Shown here one piece after another: positions 18,101-25,758 of a DNA stretch of 44,011 nucleotides; the first letter of the stretch is position 1, and each line of letters opens with the position of its first letter. Both the position numbers and the translations under genes were made by a program. The stretch spans positions 1-44,011 of the forward strand of contig JANOPN010000166.1 in assembly GCA_031421855.1 (NCBI GenBank). The letters are read 5' to 3'. The notes under the pieces are model-generated. The model was not told the origin of the DNA. It saw nothing but the letters and a program-made list of their open reading frames with translations, and did no database searches. This DNA comes from JAAFHN01 sp031421855. Lineage in GTDB: Bacteria > Pseudomonadota > Gammaproteobacteria > Burkholderiales > Burkholderiaceae_C.

Positions 18101-19267
18101 CGCATCGGCAAGAGCCTGGCTGGCCGGGTGCAGTTTAACCAACGAGTCAGCAACCAAACTGAACTGATCCGCAGTTGCCTTTGCTTTGCTCGTCTCACCG
18201 CCCGCCAAAGTCGACCACAAATCCTTTGCACCAGAAATGCGTTTACGAGCCTGAGATAACACGGCTGGGTCGAAGCTGCCAAACTGCCCGACAACATAAT
18301 CAACCGGGCGAAATCGTGACAACCGATAACCCGCGCGAACTGCTGTCAGTATTGGGCAATCAGCCACATTTTTGGGTGCGGCTTGAGCGCAAAAAAACAG
18401 CAAGTCGCGCAGCAACACATCGGTCGACGCGGACTCGCCTTTGGCGATCATGTTGTATTGCCCCAATATTCGCGAGGGCATGCGCTTAACGTACAAATCG
18501 GCAGGCAACAAACCTTGGCCTAAGGCTTCAAACAAGGCCGCCGTGACGGCCCAAAGCGTCTTAACCGAATCATCCCCGCCCGCGTGCAGGCTTGAAAACC
18601 GATCGCGTAGCGTCAAGGCAGCTTGCATGTCATTGCTTTTGACGATTTGCAACACACATTTGTCGAGTTCTGAGCGCAAGCCAACACTGGGCAGCATCGC
18701 AGCAGCCTGCAGTTCAAATTTGGGTTGCATCTCGCGGAAATCAAATTCCCACAGGTCGGCAGGATGGATCCGCTCGACACCCAACATTTCCTGCACCGGC
18801 TTGAACTGAGGAAACAGTGACACGGCCGACAGTGACTTGCCCGCAACTATGGCTTCCAAATATTGAATCAGCGCAAAACTGGCTCGCTCAACCTTGAGCG
18901 CCGCTTCTTCATTGCATTTTTCAGGCTGCTGAACAAATTTTTGAACGGCAAGCTCCATCGCCCGCAAAACAGCGGCCGGCCCATTGAGACCAACCATATC
19001 GAGCGCCCCGACACTGGAGTGAACTTGCTGGCGCGCAATTCGCAAAGCGCTGGTGTCGATGGTCGCAAGGTCTGACCCGCGCGCAGCGTCGGCGTCACGC
19101 ACAAATCGCTTGATGGCCTTGGTCGCAGCATCGAGTGATTTGCGAAGTTCATCCAGCACCCACGCGAGCGGGCCGAGGTCATTGACAGCGAGATCGACTT
19201 CGCTGGCATCAGGATTGGGGGTTTCAAAAGCCATGGCACCGACCGTTTGAATCATGCGCATATCCAA
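12122..19267 (-). CDS. chpA: Hybrid chemotaxis kinase of the Pil-Chp system (ChpA/PilL)
   Basis: A 2381-residue CheA-type hybrid kinase that in other bacteria phosphorylates PilG and PilH to control type IV pilus extension and retraction. An Hpt-like N-terminal region (VHSSVGALDMVGL near 77-90) is followed by a canonical Hpt with HTLKGSSRMVGL (His near 727), a weaker one with AHSLGGSSATVGF (near 1272) and another with HTLKGSARLAG (near 1627). Then come a dimerisation segment (RSQLLDRMLNQTGE, about 1750), the HATPase N box HLLRNCVAHGIE (about 1934) with G boxes DNGAGL and GRGIGMDVV, a CheW-like domain (about 2055-2200) and a receiver domain (phospho-acceptor Asp in LSDIEMPRMDG near 2307). The regions about 830-1230 and 1340-1560 are acidic, Ala/Val/Pro-rich and probably disordered. 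An alternative start is the ATG at 19234. It is the last gene of the pil-chp cluster. Confidence 0.96.
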   Translation of the reverse strand: MDMRMIQTVGAMAFETPNPDASEVDLAVNDLGPLAWVLDELRKSLDAATKAIKRFVRDADAARGSDLATIDTSALRIARQQVHSSVGALDMVGLNGPAAVLRAMELAVQKFVQQPEKCNEEAALKVERASFALIQYLEAIVAGKSLSAVSLFPQFKPVQEMLGVERIHPADLWEFDFREMQPKFELQAAAMLPSVGLRSELDKCVLQIVKSNDMQAALTLRDRFSSLHAGGDDSVKTLWAVTAALFEALGQGLLPADLYVKRMPSRILGQYNMIAKGESASTDVLLRDLLFFCAQAAPKNVADCPILTAVRAGYRLSRFRPVDYVVGQFGSFDPAVLSQARKRISGAKDLWSTLAGGETSKAKATADQFSLVADSLVKLHPASQALADALMRAIEPSTSSARAPSAELAMEVATAVLYLEAAFEDLDPNDPELVSRTQRLAHRLESVRAGGANEPLERWIEELYRRVSDRQTMGSVVGELRVSLSELERSLDQFFRDPTNKQVLRPVPDQLAQMRGVLTVLGLSDASQAVIRMRSVIEEMLVTGIDPQRAREAGTFDKLGNNLGALGFLIDMLGYQPAFAKKLFTYDAVTGELRPLMGRSEPRVLASDAMSFGPDIVVKVAAPESASAPVINAGASGGGHVSISPAVLAASAALASQAGKLNAPSHLAPAAGVAASPPPADDFGDDDIREIFLEEAREVVQTGGEALDALEGDPSNLADQTTLRRAFHTLKGSSRMVGLNEFGEAGWAMEQVFNAWLAEQKPVSADLMKLSRNAMAHFGQWVEAIEANAEAGFSSAPVRASADAMRVSNQLLAIPAVARVAPPVAVFEAPLPVSVSVEAQASPAEQPPKLESESLDWMFEAEAQVEPVVDVPVAFNAPIEPTVAFQAETLAFQVEPNVSFQSEQTVAIASSIAPVLAPMDAAQAPLDDSRAPNFEPLRDFSSSEIASLEDFELPAIEPVSLDLDADFDFDLDSVKPTVNAPRAEFTATNFGDPELELGEAAAFDEAMLEDFVLDLEPAAAPPIVAEIPVAPIHFSGELKATEPIPGHDSPVDSGEMDLDDFVLLASPETHEAEPPSAATVESSTPELSVPMFGAAVAAVGTVTAVTAAFDGAASGAVSAIDPAVGEIHATSLPSADIEIDLDDFVLEDFSAPVLATREQDVAIVNASVAPSELPSVEPTSALIAEQAVAVESVLVSVPAPVVVAAAQFAPPTSAFAEPFDDQIKVIGPLRISIPLYNVYLTEADEWSRKLLDEVSFWQIDSESPISDSIVTWAHSLGGSSATVGFVALSDVARAFEHALQRGQRAGIEEVHGYSILFVDAANEVRRLLHQFAAGFLKEPRADLIERLKAFEPTTELATSSARGALDVDFADELTDSTFTDSAMGALEAFELTDEPTAPPAASEAVVAVLPTTEASPETNWTATADPRVQASWIDVSDAVELPIAPITAEPEPLAIVPEAAAQPTFDSGGVVSSSVAAVAGLVALSALTVSTKAKAESTIDIAPPDDDPLMFDVIEPVAVVASAPVPTHVSVVPPAASPIIAQAFLAPVVLVEPAPSTPNQPPDIASSHAPVVVQDIDDDIDAVDAVDADLFPIFEEEALELMPTLSGALRQWQARNDNMSAKNEVLRALHTLKGSARLAGALRVGEMSHRMESDIERFQSPTAADIEPLLGQFDAMQHALDALRNRDQKAYVEAVTPAITATMTPAVSAVVGAAALAPVVASAAFAPTRSTALPVIARSAASTQTVRVRSQLLDRMLNQTGEVMITRSRLEAELSQLRGSLGDLTNNLERMRQQLREIEVQAETQMQSRQQLAKTADVSFDPLEFDRFTRFQEITRSMAESVNDVATVQRNIMRAVESTEDDLIAQARQTRELQRDLLKTRMVEFEGISERLYRVVRQAGKDTGKQVKLDIIGGSIELDRGVLDRMTPAFEHLLRNCVAHGIESAEVRAAAHKEGSGEIIITLHQEGNEVAVEFADNGAGLNIAKIRAKAIAQNLIGHDATVGDAEAAALIFMPGFTTADQVSELAGRGIGMDVVRSEVQALGGRVETRTTSGQGTTFKMVLPLTTAVTQVVMLRTGKLSIGVPSNVVEVVRRATAKELELAYNTGVYEFAGEAVPFYWSGALLQSSPRSTEHMGRSTPVVVFRSAQQRVAMHVDEVLGNQEVVVKNLGAQLSRLPGLAGMSVLASGAVVLIYNPVALASVYGDLARTLSADKAQPEVLEALAPQDAPIVSMDASDAAGQSGHGFSVPKPTRPKADVPLVMVVDDSITVRRVTQRLLAREGYRVVLAADGLQALEKLQDEIPAVVLSDIEMPRMDGFDLARNIRMDNDFFNIPIIMITSRIAEKHKEHAAELGVNHYLGKPYAEDELLSLVRRYCFDEQPA

Positions 19268-19338
19268 AGCGCGTGGGTTGCCCCGGCATCAAGTGGGTGC
19301 TGAGCACCTGCTCGAATGCGCGGAGCAAGGATGCGATA

Positions 19339-21600
19339 TCAGGCAATCTTGAATCGAGAAACAGACTGTCGCAATTCTTCCGCCATGCGCGACAGTTCGC
19401 GCACTTGCTGGGCTGTCGAGCGTGTACCTTCGCCGGTTTGCTCTGTCACCGCAAAAATGTGCTGAATGTTGTTTGCAACTTCATTCGCGGACTGGGCTTC
19501 GCGAGACGCCGAGTTAGAAATTTGCTGAATCAGATCAGCCAGCCGACGTGACACTTGATCAATTTCGGTGAGCGCGGTACCAGCGTTATCAGACAGCTTC
19601 GCGCCCTCGACCACGCCCTGCGTTGATCGCTCCATTGCGGCCACCGCGTCTTGGGTGTCGGTCTGAATGGCTTTCACCAGTGCCGAAATCTGACGGGTTG
19701 CATCGGCAGACCGTTCAGCAAGTCGCTGGACCTCTTCGGCCACGACCGAGAAGCCTCGACCCGCGTCGCCGGCTGACGCAGCCTGAATGGCGGCGTTCAA
19801 TGCCAAAACGTTGGTTTGCTCGGTGATGTCCGAGATCAGCTCAGTGATCTCACCAATTTCTTGCGATGACTCGCCAAGGCGCTTGATGCGTTTCGATGTC
19901 TCTTGAATCTGATCACGAATCGAATTCATACCACCAATGGCGTTTTGCACCGCAGCCAAACCCGACTCTGCGGCTTGCAATGACTGACGTGCCACAGAAG
20001 CTGACTCTTGCGCCTGTGTTGAAACGCCGTTGATTCGAGAAGCCATGTCCAATACTGACTGACCAGTTTCGCGAATTTCGCGCAGCTGCTCGGTTGACGC
20101 TGCCAACAGCTCAGTTGATGTTCCCTCCACACGGGCGGTCGTTTGAGCAACCCGGGTAGCCGTGTTTTGAACGTTACCTACGAGAGATCGCAGCTCCTCC
20201 ACCGTGTAATTCACCGAGTCGGCAATGGCACCGGTGATGTCTTCGGTCACGGTTGCTTCTTGGGTCAAGTCTCCCTCAGCCACGCTTTGCAACTCGTTCA
20301 TCAAGCGCAAAATTGCGGCTTGGTTGGCATCGTTGACACGCTTGCTCTCTTGTTGCAAGCGCTCAGCATCTTGACGCTGCGACTCTGCACGCCCTTGGCG
20401 ACCCTTGCTATCCTGCAGCTGAACATAAGCCAAACCGCCAGCAAAAAACAAAGCGAGCAGCCCAAAAAGCGCCATGGCTGCGGCGGGCAACACACCGATG
20501 CCGGTCTGGCCTTCAAGACCCGATTGAACCTCTTGCAACTGACGACGCAGTGGCTCGCTGTCAGCAATGATCGCAGACTGCGCTTCACGCGCGGACACCA
20601 AGCCCTGCAAGTTACTCAAAATTGCGCCGGCTTGTGCCCGAGTCTGTTCATAGAGCTTCAGCAGCGCGCCCAAGCGTTCTTTCGTTTGAGCATCCTTGGC
20701 ACCGGGCAAACGCAGTTCTGGGCTTCCGTCCAAAAGACCCTGGGCAATTTCTTTGAAAGAGTTCAAGTCTTTGCCGAGCAAAAACACCGCCTCTGGGCTC
20801 ACACCCTCCATCGTCAAGAACTCGTTTGCCGACTTACCGATGCGCTGGGTCAACATCACCAACTGACCAGAAGCGGCAATCTCGCCGGGTGACGCATTTT
20901 GCTGAAGCTTCAGCGAGGACACCGTCTCGGCGATTTCGAGCAAATCGGATGACTGGCGGTTGATAGTGCGAAGCGCCGCGCCAACCTGAGTCAAAATCTT
21001 TTGCTGCGACATCACGGTCTCAGCATTTTTTGCTGCTCGGTCAACCAGCGGCGTGATCTTTTCAAAGTCGCCCGAGTATTGGTCACCAACCGCCGACAAG
21101 CCAAGCGAATCATCGCCCGCGGCCAAACCGCGAGCACTCTTGGCCAACACGTCAGCGCTTTCACGCACTTCGGGGAAGGCCTGAGGGCTACCAATCAGCG
21201 CCTGCGACACCGACTTCGCCAGACGTTGCGATTGCATCAGAGCTTGGCCAGACGCACCCACTTGGGACGCAACTCGACCGGTTTGAATCAGCGCGTAGGC
21301 TGCAACGGCCAACAACAACAAGAGGCTGGCGCCGAACATAAGACCCAGTGCGCGCTGATGCCGACCAACCGTGTTGACGCCCAAGACTGGTATGCGAACC
21401 AACCCGTCTTTGAGCGGTACGATCTGAGTTTTAACGGCGCTCTCGGCCATCCGACTTTGCGCAAACTGGTCTCGACCTTCGCCTCCCTCGTTTAGGCGGT
21501 TTTCGCCGGGATCGGCATCGTCAAACATCGGTACTCTCGATTCAGCCCCATCGGCTGTTTTTTTGGCGAAAGCGTTTTTTAGAGTGTCAATGAAGGCCAT
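19339..21600 (-). CDS. pilJ: Type IV pili methyl-accepting chemotaxis protein PilJ
   Basis: The transmembrane receptor of the Pil-Chp system, 753 residues. A cytoplasmic N-terminal tail (1-80) is followed by TM1 (about 85-106), a PilJ-type periplasmic helical sensor (two tandem bundles, repeated AQSQRLAKSVSQAL- and LTQRIGKSANEFL-like helices), TM2 (about 370-395), a HAMP-like region and the MCP signalling tip EQTNVLALNAAIQAASAGDA. It couples to ChpA through PilI. It lies between pilI and chpA with short gaps. No CheR or CheB-type gene lies beside it in this window. Confidence 0.96.
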   Translation of the reverse strand: MAFIDTLKNAFAKKTADGAESRVPMFDDADPGENRLNEGGEGRDQFAQSRMAESAVKTQIVPLKDGLVRIPVLGVNTVGRHQRALGLMFGASLLLLLAVAAYALIQTGRVASQVGASGQALMQSQRLAKSVSQALIGSPQAFPEVRESADVLAKSARGLAAGDDSLGLSAVGDQYSGDFEKITPLVDRAAKNAETVMSQQKILTQVGAALRTINRQSSDLLEIAETVSSLKLQQNASPGEIAASGQLVMLTQRIGKSANEFLTMEGVSPEAVFLLGKDLNSFKEIAQGLLDGSPELRLPGAKDAQTKERLGALLKLYEQTRAQAGAILSNLQGLVSAREAQSAIIADSEPLRRQLQEVQSGLEGQTGIGVLPAAAMALFGLLALFFAGGLAYVQLQDSKGRQGRAESQRQDAERLQQESKRVNDANQAAILRLMNELQSVAEGDLTQEATVTEDITGAIADSVNYTVEELRSLVGNVQNTATRVAQTTARVEGTSTELLAASTEQLREIRETGQSVLDMASRINGVSTQAQESASVARQSLQAAESGLAAVQNAIGGMNSIRDQIQETSKRIKRLGESSQEIGEITELISDITEQTNVLALNAAIQAASAGDAGRGFSVVAEEVQRLAERSADATRQISALVKAIQTDTQDAVAAMERSTQGVVEGAKLSDNAGTALTEIDQVSRRLADLIQQISNSASREAQSANEVANNIQHIFAVTEQTGEGTRSTAQQVRELSRMAEELRQSVSRFKIA

Positions 21601-21609
21601 GCGACTACC

Positions 21610-22140
21610 TTAGATTCCAACGGTCAGAAAGCGGGGCGACTGCGCGAGTCGCTGAAGATTCAACTCAATCCAGATGTTGCCATCGGTATCGGTCATTTTT
21701 TGGCCCTGCCACTCAGGGGCATCAATCTCTGGCGCGTCGACCGAAGCAAACGCGGGACGGCTTCTCAAGCCCAAGAGCCGATCAATCACGAGTGCGCAAT
21801 TGCTCTCAAGCGCCGGATTAAACGCCACCATGCGAGCTTCGGCTCGACGCAGATCAGTTGGTTGGCTGCGTGCCGTGTTTCCAATGAAACCCGCCAAATC
21901 GACGACGCCAAACAAGCCGCCACGCAAATTAGCAACCCCTAAGAACCAAGGCGCGGTGTAAGGGACATGCTGTGGAGCGGCAAACGGAAAAATCTCGCCT
22001 GCCTGCGCCAGTGGCATCAAGTATCGAACGCCCGCTGACTCAACGGCCAGCCAAGACTCGACCACGCCTTGGGCGCGAGCAAGTTTGAGACGCTCAGCCA
22101 AGCGTTCTTGAAGATCACGCAGTGCTTGTCGATTTGCCAT
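21610..22140 (-). CDS. pilI: CheW-like adaptor PilI
   Basis: A 176-residue CheW-domain adaptor that links PilJ to the kinase ChpA. The CheW fold is visible from residue about 30: WLAVESAGVRYLMPLAQAGE, VPYTAPWFLGVANLRGGLFG (the NxRG motif) and VDLAGFIG. The stop is 9 nt before pilJ, consistent with one operon. Confidence 0.95.
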   Translation of the reverse strand: MANRQALRDLQERLAERLKLARAQGVVESWLAVESAGVRYLMPLAQAGEIFPFAAPQHVPYTAPWFLGVANLRGGLFGVVDLAGFIGNTARSQPTDLRRAEARMVAFNPALESNCALVIDRLLGLRSRPAFASVDAPEIDAPEWQGQKMTDTDGNIWIELNLQRLAQSPRFLTVGI

Positions 22141-22193
22141 CTGCTAGGTCGGTGTGTGTTGTTTAAAGTCGATGTCGCTGAAGGCGCGCCAGA

Positions 22194-22559
22194 TCAAGCG
22201 AGCGCTTTGATCTTGGACAACAACTCTTCTGCATTCACCGGCTTGGTGATGTAGTCGCGTGCGCCTTGGCGCATGCCCCAGACTCGATCGGTTTCCTGGT
22301 TCTTGCTGGTGCACATGATGATTGGGATATTGGCGTATGCCGGATCGCGGCTAACCGCGCGGGTCACTTGAAACCCGTTTTGGCCAGGCATCACCACGTC
22401 CATCAAAATCAAGTCAGGTTTGTCCTCGGCGAGCTTGCGAAATGCATCGTCGGCGTTCTCAGCGGTTCGCACCGTGAAGCCGTTTTTGCTCAGCAAATCA
22501 GTGAGGAACATCGCCTCGGTTTTTGAATCGTCGACGACGAGGATCTTTTGTATGGCCAT
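22194..22559 (-). CDS. pilH: Single-domain response regulator PilH
   Basis: A 121-residue CheY-like receiver: acidic pair in LVVDDSKTE (about 8-15), phospho-acceptor Asp54 in LMDVVMPGQ, switch Thr in IIMCTSK, Lys in ITKPVNAEE. In the Pseudomonas system PilH opposes PilG and influences pilus retraction. It starts 3 nt after the pilG stop. Confidence 0.95.
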   Translation of the reverse strand: MAIQKILVVDDSKTEAMFLTDLLSKNGFTVRTAENADDAFRKLAEDKPDLILMDVVMPGQNGFQVTRAVSRDPAYANIPIIMCTSKNQETDRVWGMRQGARDYITKPVNAEELLSKIKALA

Positions 22560-22561
22560 GA

Positions 22562-22948
22562 TCAGCTCCCAGTGTTGGCTTGTCCAAATTGCGCGACTGC
22601 GGCGAGCAATTGGTCTTTTGTGAATGGCTTGGTGAGGTATTCCTGTGACCCCACCATTCGGCCCCGTGCTTTGTCAAAAACACCGTCTTTGGATGACAGC
22701 ATCACAACGGGCGTACTCGCGTAGCGCGGGTTGCGTTTGATGATCGCGCAAGTCTGGTACCCATCCAAGCGAGGCATCAGAATGTCGCAAAAAATCAGAT
22801 CGGGCTGGTAGTCATTGACCTTGGCCAATGCGTCGTAGCCATCTTCGGCGAGCACAACCTCGTGCTGACCTTGCTTGAGAAAAATCTCCGCGCTGCGGCG
22901 GATCGTGTTGCTGTCATCGATGACCAGCACCTTCATGCCTGAACTCAC
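22562..22948 (-). CDS. pilG: Single-domain response regulator PilG
   Basis: A CheY-like receiver of 128 residues: VLVIDDSNTIRR, phospho-acceptor Asp55 in IFCDILMPRLDG, VVMLSSKDG, and the conserved Lys in YLTKPFTKDQ. In relatives PilG promotes pilus extension. The start is decided by the ribosome-binding site: AAGGAGGTCAG (22951-22961) lies at ideal distance from the GTG at 22948, whereas the ATG at 22936 would be too far. The GTG start adds VSSG before MKVLV. It is followed directly by pilH. Confidence 0.94.
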   Translation of the reverse strand: MSSGMKVLVIDDSNTIRRSAEIFLKQGQHEVVLAEDGYDALAKVNDYQPDLIFCDILMPRLDGYQTCAIIKRNPRYASTPVVMLSSKDGVFDKARGRMVGSQEYLTKPFTKDQLLAAVAQFGQANTGS

Positions 22949-23036
22949 GCCTGACCTCCTTGCCGCGACCGCACGACCGCCAACTCTTGCGACGCAAGGA
23001 CGCCGTGGCAAGCGTTAAGGGTGACGAGCGAATCGA

Positions 23037-23210
23037 TCAAATCTGCACCATTTCAAAATCTTCTTTGCGGGCACCGCACTCGGGACAAGTCCAATTCATG
23101 GGGACGTCGCCCCAAGCCACACCAGCGGTCAAGCCATGATCAGGTGCGCCTGCGGCCTCATCATAGATCCAACCGCAAATCAGACACATCCAAGTTTTTG
23201 CGTTCACCAC
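23037..23210 (-). CDS. Rubredoxin
   Basis: This 57-codon gene is easily missed. The translation holds both iron-binding knuckles of rubredoxin: CLICGWIYDEAAG and CPECGARKEDFEM, with the conserved DVPMNWTCP between them. Rubredoxins carry one Fe(SCys)4 centre and transfer single electrons in the cytoplasm. The start is GTG (23210; a second GTG follows directly) with AGGTAAG 5-10 nt upstream. It is the first gene before pilG on the same strand, 88 nt away, and is probably cotranscribed with the pil-chp genes. This order is common in Burkholderiales, but no mechanistic link with pili is known to me. Confidence 0.95.
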   Translation of the reverse strand: MVNAKTWMCLICGWIYDEAAGAPDHGLTAGVAWGDVPMNWTCPECGARKEDFEMVQI

Positions 23211-23357
23211 AGCTTACCTAGCCTTTAAATAGAATGCAATGATTGTATCTGTCGGTATCTTAGTATTTGGGGTGCAAACCCGCGAGCCAAGAGCCGATTC
23301 AATCCTCATGGTTCTCCCTAGTTTCTTGCGTGCATCGCGCGCCACTTTGCCACCGAA

Positions 23358-24299
23358 TTGACCAAGTCCCTCGACACCGACCCCGTTGCAGACACGGACG
23401 AAGCCACACCCAACGTGCTGGTGTTCAATGCCAACGACCCCACCGGCGCGGGCGGCTTGGGCGCCGATGTTGTGGCGATGGCCTGCGTTGGCGCGCATGC
23501 CTGCCCGGTCGTGACCGGTGTATGGGTGCGAGATACCAACCGAATCCATGACCACCACGCACTAGACGCGCAGGTCATTGCCGACCAAGCACAGGCCGTT
23601 GGCCAAGACTTGGATATCGCGGCCATTCGCGTGGGTTTTGCTGGATCAGTGGCGGGCTTGCAAACCGTGGCCGAAATCTTGGTTGAGTTCGACGATATCC
23701 CCGTTGTCACGTCGATCCCCGACTTGACTTGGTGCGATCCCGATGAAATTGAAGCCTACTTGAACGCACTTGCGGAGTCAGTGTTGCCGCTAACCACCGT
23801 GCTGGTTGCAAACTACAACCAGTTGTGGCGATGGCTGCTTGAAGATTGGTCGCACGAGCGGCCACCCCGACCTCGCGACATGGCCGGCGTTGCGGCAGCC
23901 CATGGCTGCGCCTTCGTTTTGGTCACCGGCGTGCCAGATGTGCGGTCGGACCACGTGCTCAATGTATTGGCCACGCCAGAGCAAGAGCTTGTCTCGGTTG
24001 CCCATTTGCGACTTGATGCGTATTTCATTGGCTCATTGGATACCCTGAGTGCAGCGTTGGCCGGCAGCCTGGCCACTGGCATGGAGCCGGTGGAGGCAGC
24101 TCTTGAGAGCTTGAGCTACTTGCAGGCCTGCTTGGCAAACGGGCACGTGCCCGGCATGGGGGCAGCAATCCCTAACCGCATGTTTTGGGCGCAGGCGGAT
24201 GAGACCGCTCTTTCAAGCGACTCAATCGAGCCCGAAATCGACCCGCCAAGCACCCGACTTTGGCTGCAAGGCCCGAGCGGCAACACTCAAACGCACTGA
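23358..24299 (+). CDS. ThiD-like hydroxymethylpyrimidine/phosphomethylpyrimidine kinase family protein
   Basis: A 313-residue ribokinase-fold protein with a ThiD-like N-terminus (FNANDPTGAGGLGADVVAMA, corresponding to the SGSDPSGGAGIQADL region). ThiD phosphorylates HMP and HMP-P in thiamine synthesis. The anion-hole segment is altered: GTGC-TLS of ThiD reads GSLD-TLSAALAG near 232-243, so the catalytic position is Asp, as in pyridoxal kinases. The C-terminus is an acidic extension. No ATG precedes the conserved region: an in-frame TAG lies at 23319, and the first usable starts are TTG (23358) or a GTG further in. It sits just upstream of hemL. The family is clear; the substrate could be HMP or another B6/B1-related alcohol. 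Confidence 0.8.
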   Translation: MTKSLDTDPVADTDEATPNVLVFNANDPTGAGGLGADVVAMACVGAHACPVVTGVWVRDTNRIHDHHALDAQVIADQAQAVGQDLDIAAIRVGFAGSVAGLQTVAEILVEFDDIPVVTSIPDLTWCDPDEIEAYLNALAESVLPLTTVLVANYNQLWRWLLEDWSHERPPRPRDMAGVAAAHGCAFVLVTGVPDVRSDHVLNVLATPEQELVSVAHLRLDAYFIGSLDTLSAALAGSLATGMEPVEAALESLSYLQACLANGHVPGMGAAIPNRMFWAQADETALSSDSIEPEIDPPSTRLWLQGPSGNTQTH

Positions 24300-24343
24300 C
24301 TGCGCTAACAACAAACCCAATTCACTTCCAATATATGCACACC

Positions 24344-25621
24344 ATGAACTCAAACGAAGCACTTTTCGAGCGCGCCAAGCGCAGCATCCCCGGCGGGGTC
24401 AACTCGCCCGTGCGAGCCTTCAAGGCTGTTGGCGGCACGCCGCGGTTTGTCGCGAAAGCGGCTGGCGCCTACTTTTGGGATGCCGAGGGAACCCGCTACA
24501 CCGACTACATCGGCTCATGGGGGCCCATGATTTTGGGACATGGCAATCCGAACGTTGTGGCCGCCGTTCAAAGCGCGTTGTTGGAAGGCTTCAGTTTTGG
24601 CGCGCCCACCTTGCGCGAAGTCGAGCTGGCCGAGGCGATATTGAAGCTTGTCCCCAGCATGGACATGGTTCGTCTGGTGAGCTCGGGCACTGAAGCTGCG
24701 ATGAGCGCCATCCGGCTCGCGCGGGGGCACACGGGCCGAAGCAAAATCATCAAGTTTGAGGGCTGCTACCACGGCCACACCGACGCGCTATTGGTCAAAG
24801 CGGGCTCGGGTTTAGCCACATTTGGCCACCCCACGAGCGCCGGAGTGCCGCCTGAAGTGGTTCAACACACCATCGTGCTGGAATACAACAACATCGCGCA
24901 ACTCGAAGCCGCGTTTGCCTCGGACGGCGACCAGATCGCCTGCTTGATGATTGAGCCCATTGCAGGCAACATGAACTTCGTGCGCGCCAGCGCCGAGTTT
25001 GCCAAACGATGCCGCGAGCTTTGCTCACAACACGGCGCGCTCCTGGTTTTTGACGAGGTGATGAGCGGTTTTCGGGTGGCGCTCGGCGGCGCGCAGGCCG
25101 TCATGGGTGTTCGTCCGGATATCACCGCCATGGGTAAAGTCATCGGCGGCGGCATGCCATTGGCCGCATTTGGGGGCCCGCGCGAGGTGATGGAAAAACT
25201 GGCGCCACTCGGCGGCGTTTATCAAGCGGGCACGTTGAGCGGCAACCCCGTCGCGACCGCGTGCGGACTGGCCACCTTATTAGAGATCCAGAAGCCCGGC
25301 TTTTTTGAAGCTCTTGCCGCTAAAACCCGAGCCCTGTGCGCGGGGTTACAAACCGAGGCCGACGCGGCTGGTGTGCCGTTTTGTACCGACAGCGAAGGCG
25401 GGATGTTCGGATTCTTCTTCTTTGACGAGCGCCCGCAAAACTACGCACGCGTGATGCAGACCAGCAACGAGCGATTCAATCGTTTCTATCACTCGATGCT
25501 GTCTAGCGGCCAGTATCTCGCTCCAGCGCTGTACGAGGCCGGTTTTGTCAGCGCCGCACACACCGATGACGACATTGCGCAGACCATTGAGGCCTCCAGA
25601 GCTGCTTTTCGGGTGTTTTGA
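24344..25621 (+). CDS. hemL: Glutamate-1-semialdehyde 2,1-aminomutase
   Basis: A PLP enzyme converting glutamate-1-semialdehyde to 5-aminolevulinate, the last step of the C5 route to haem. The 425-residue length is standard. Motifs are IPGGVNSPVRAF at the N-terminus, SGTEAAMSAIRLARG, EGCYHGHTD, LVFDEVMSGFRV, and the PLP lysine in MGKVIGGGMPLAAFGG (Lys about 264). The start ATG at 24344 gives MNSNEALFERA; an ATG 9 nt earlier is possible. It starts 44 nt after the thiD-like gene. After the stop come a type A and a type B repeat. Confidence 0.98.
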   Translation: MNSNEALFERAKRSIPGGVNSPVRAFKAVGGTPRFVAKAAGAYFWDAEGTRYTDYIGSWGPMILGHGNPNVVAAVQSALLEGFSFGAPTLREVELAEAILKLVPSMDMVRLVSSGTEAAMSAIRLARGHTGRSKIIKFEGCYHGHTDALLVKAGSGLATFGHPTSAGVPPEVVQHTIVLEYNNIAQLEAAFASDGDQIACLMIEPIAGNMNFVRASAEFAKRCRELCSQHGALLVFDEVMSGFRVALGGAQAVMGVRPDITAMGKVIGGGMPLAAFGGPREVMEKLAPLGGVYQAGTLSGNPVATACGLATLLEIQKPGFFEALAAKTRALCAGLQTEADAAGVPFCTDSEGGMFGFFFFDERPQNYARVMQTSNERFNRFYHSMLSSGQYLAPALYEAGFVSAAHTDDDIAQTIEASRAAFRVF

Positions 25622-25627
25622 CCTGAA

Positions 25628-25691
25628 TTTTGGGTCAAGTACACCCTTGGTCTCGGGATTCATTGGGTTTGATGCTATCAATATGATAGTA
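25628..25691 (+). repeat. Type A 65-bp repeat, copy 5
   Basis: TTTTGGGTCAAGTACACC, then TTGGTCTCGGGATTCATTGG and GTTTGATGCTATC. It ends in the hairpin CTATCA-ATA-TGATAG. It begins 7 nt after the hemL stop. Confidence 0.85.
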
Positions 25692-25758
25692 CTTTCCCAA
25701 CCCGACTGCCCATAAAAAATCCAATGCATGCATCGGCTTTTTCGCAGTGAGGACACCT

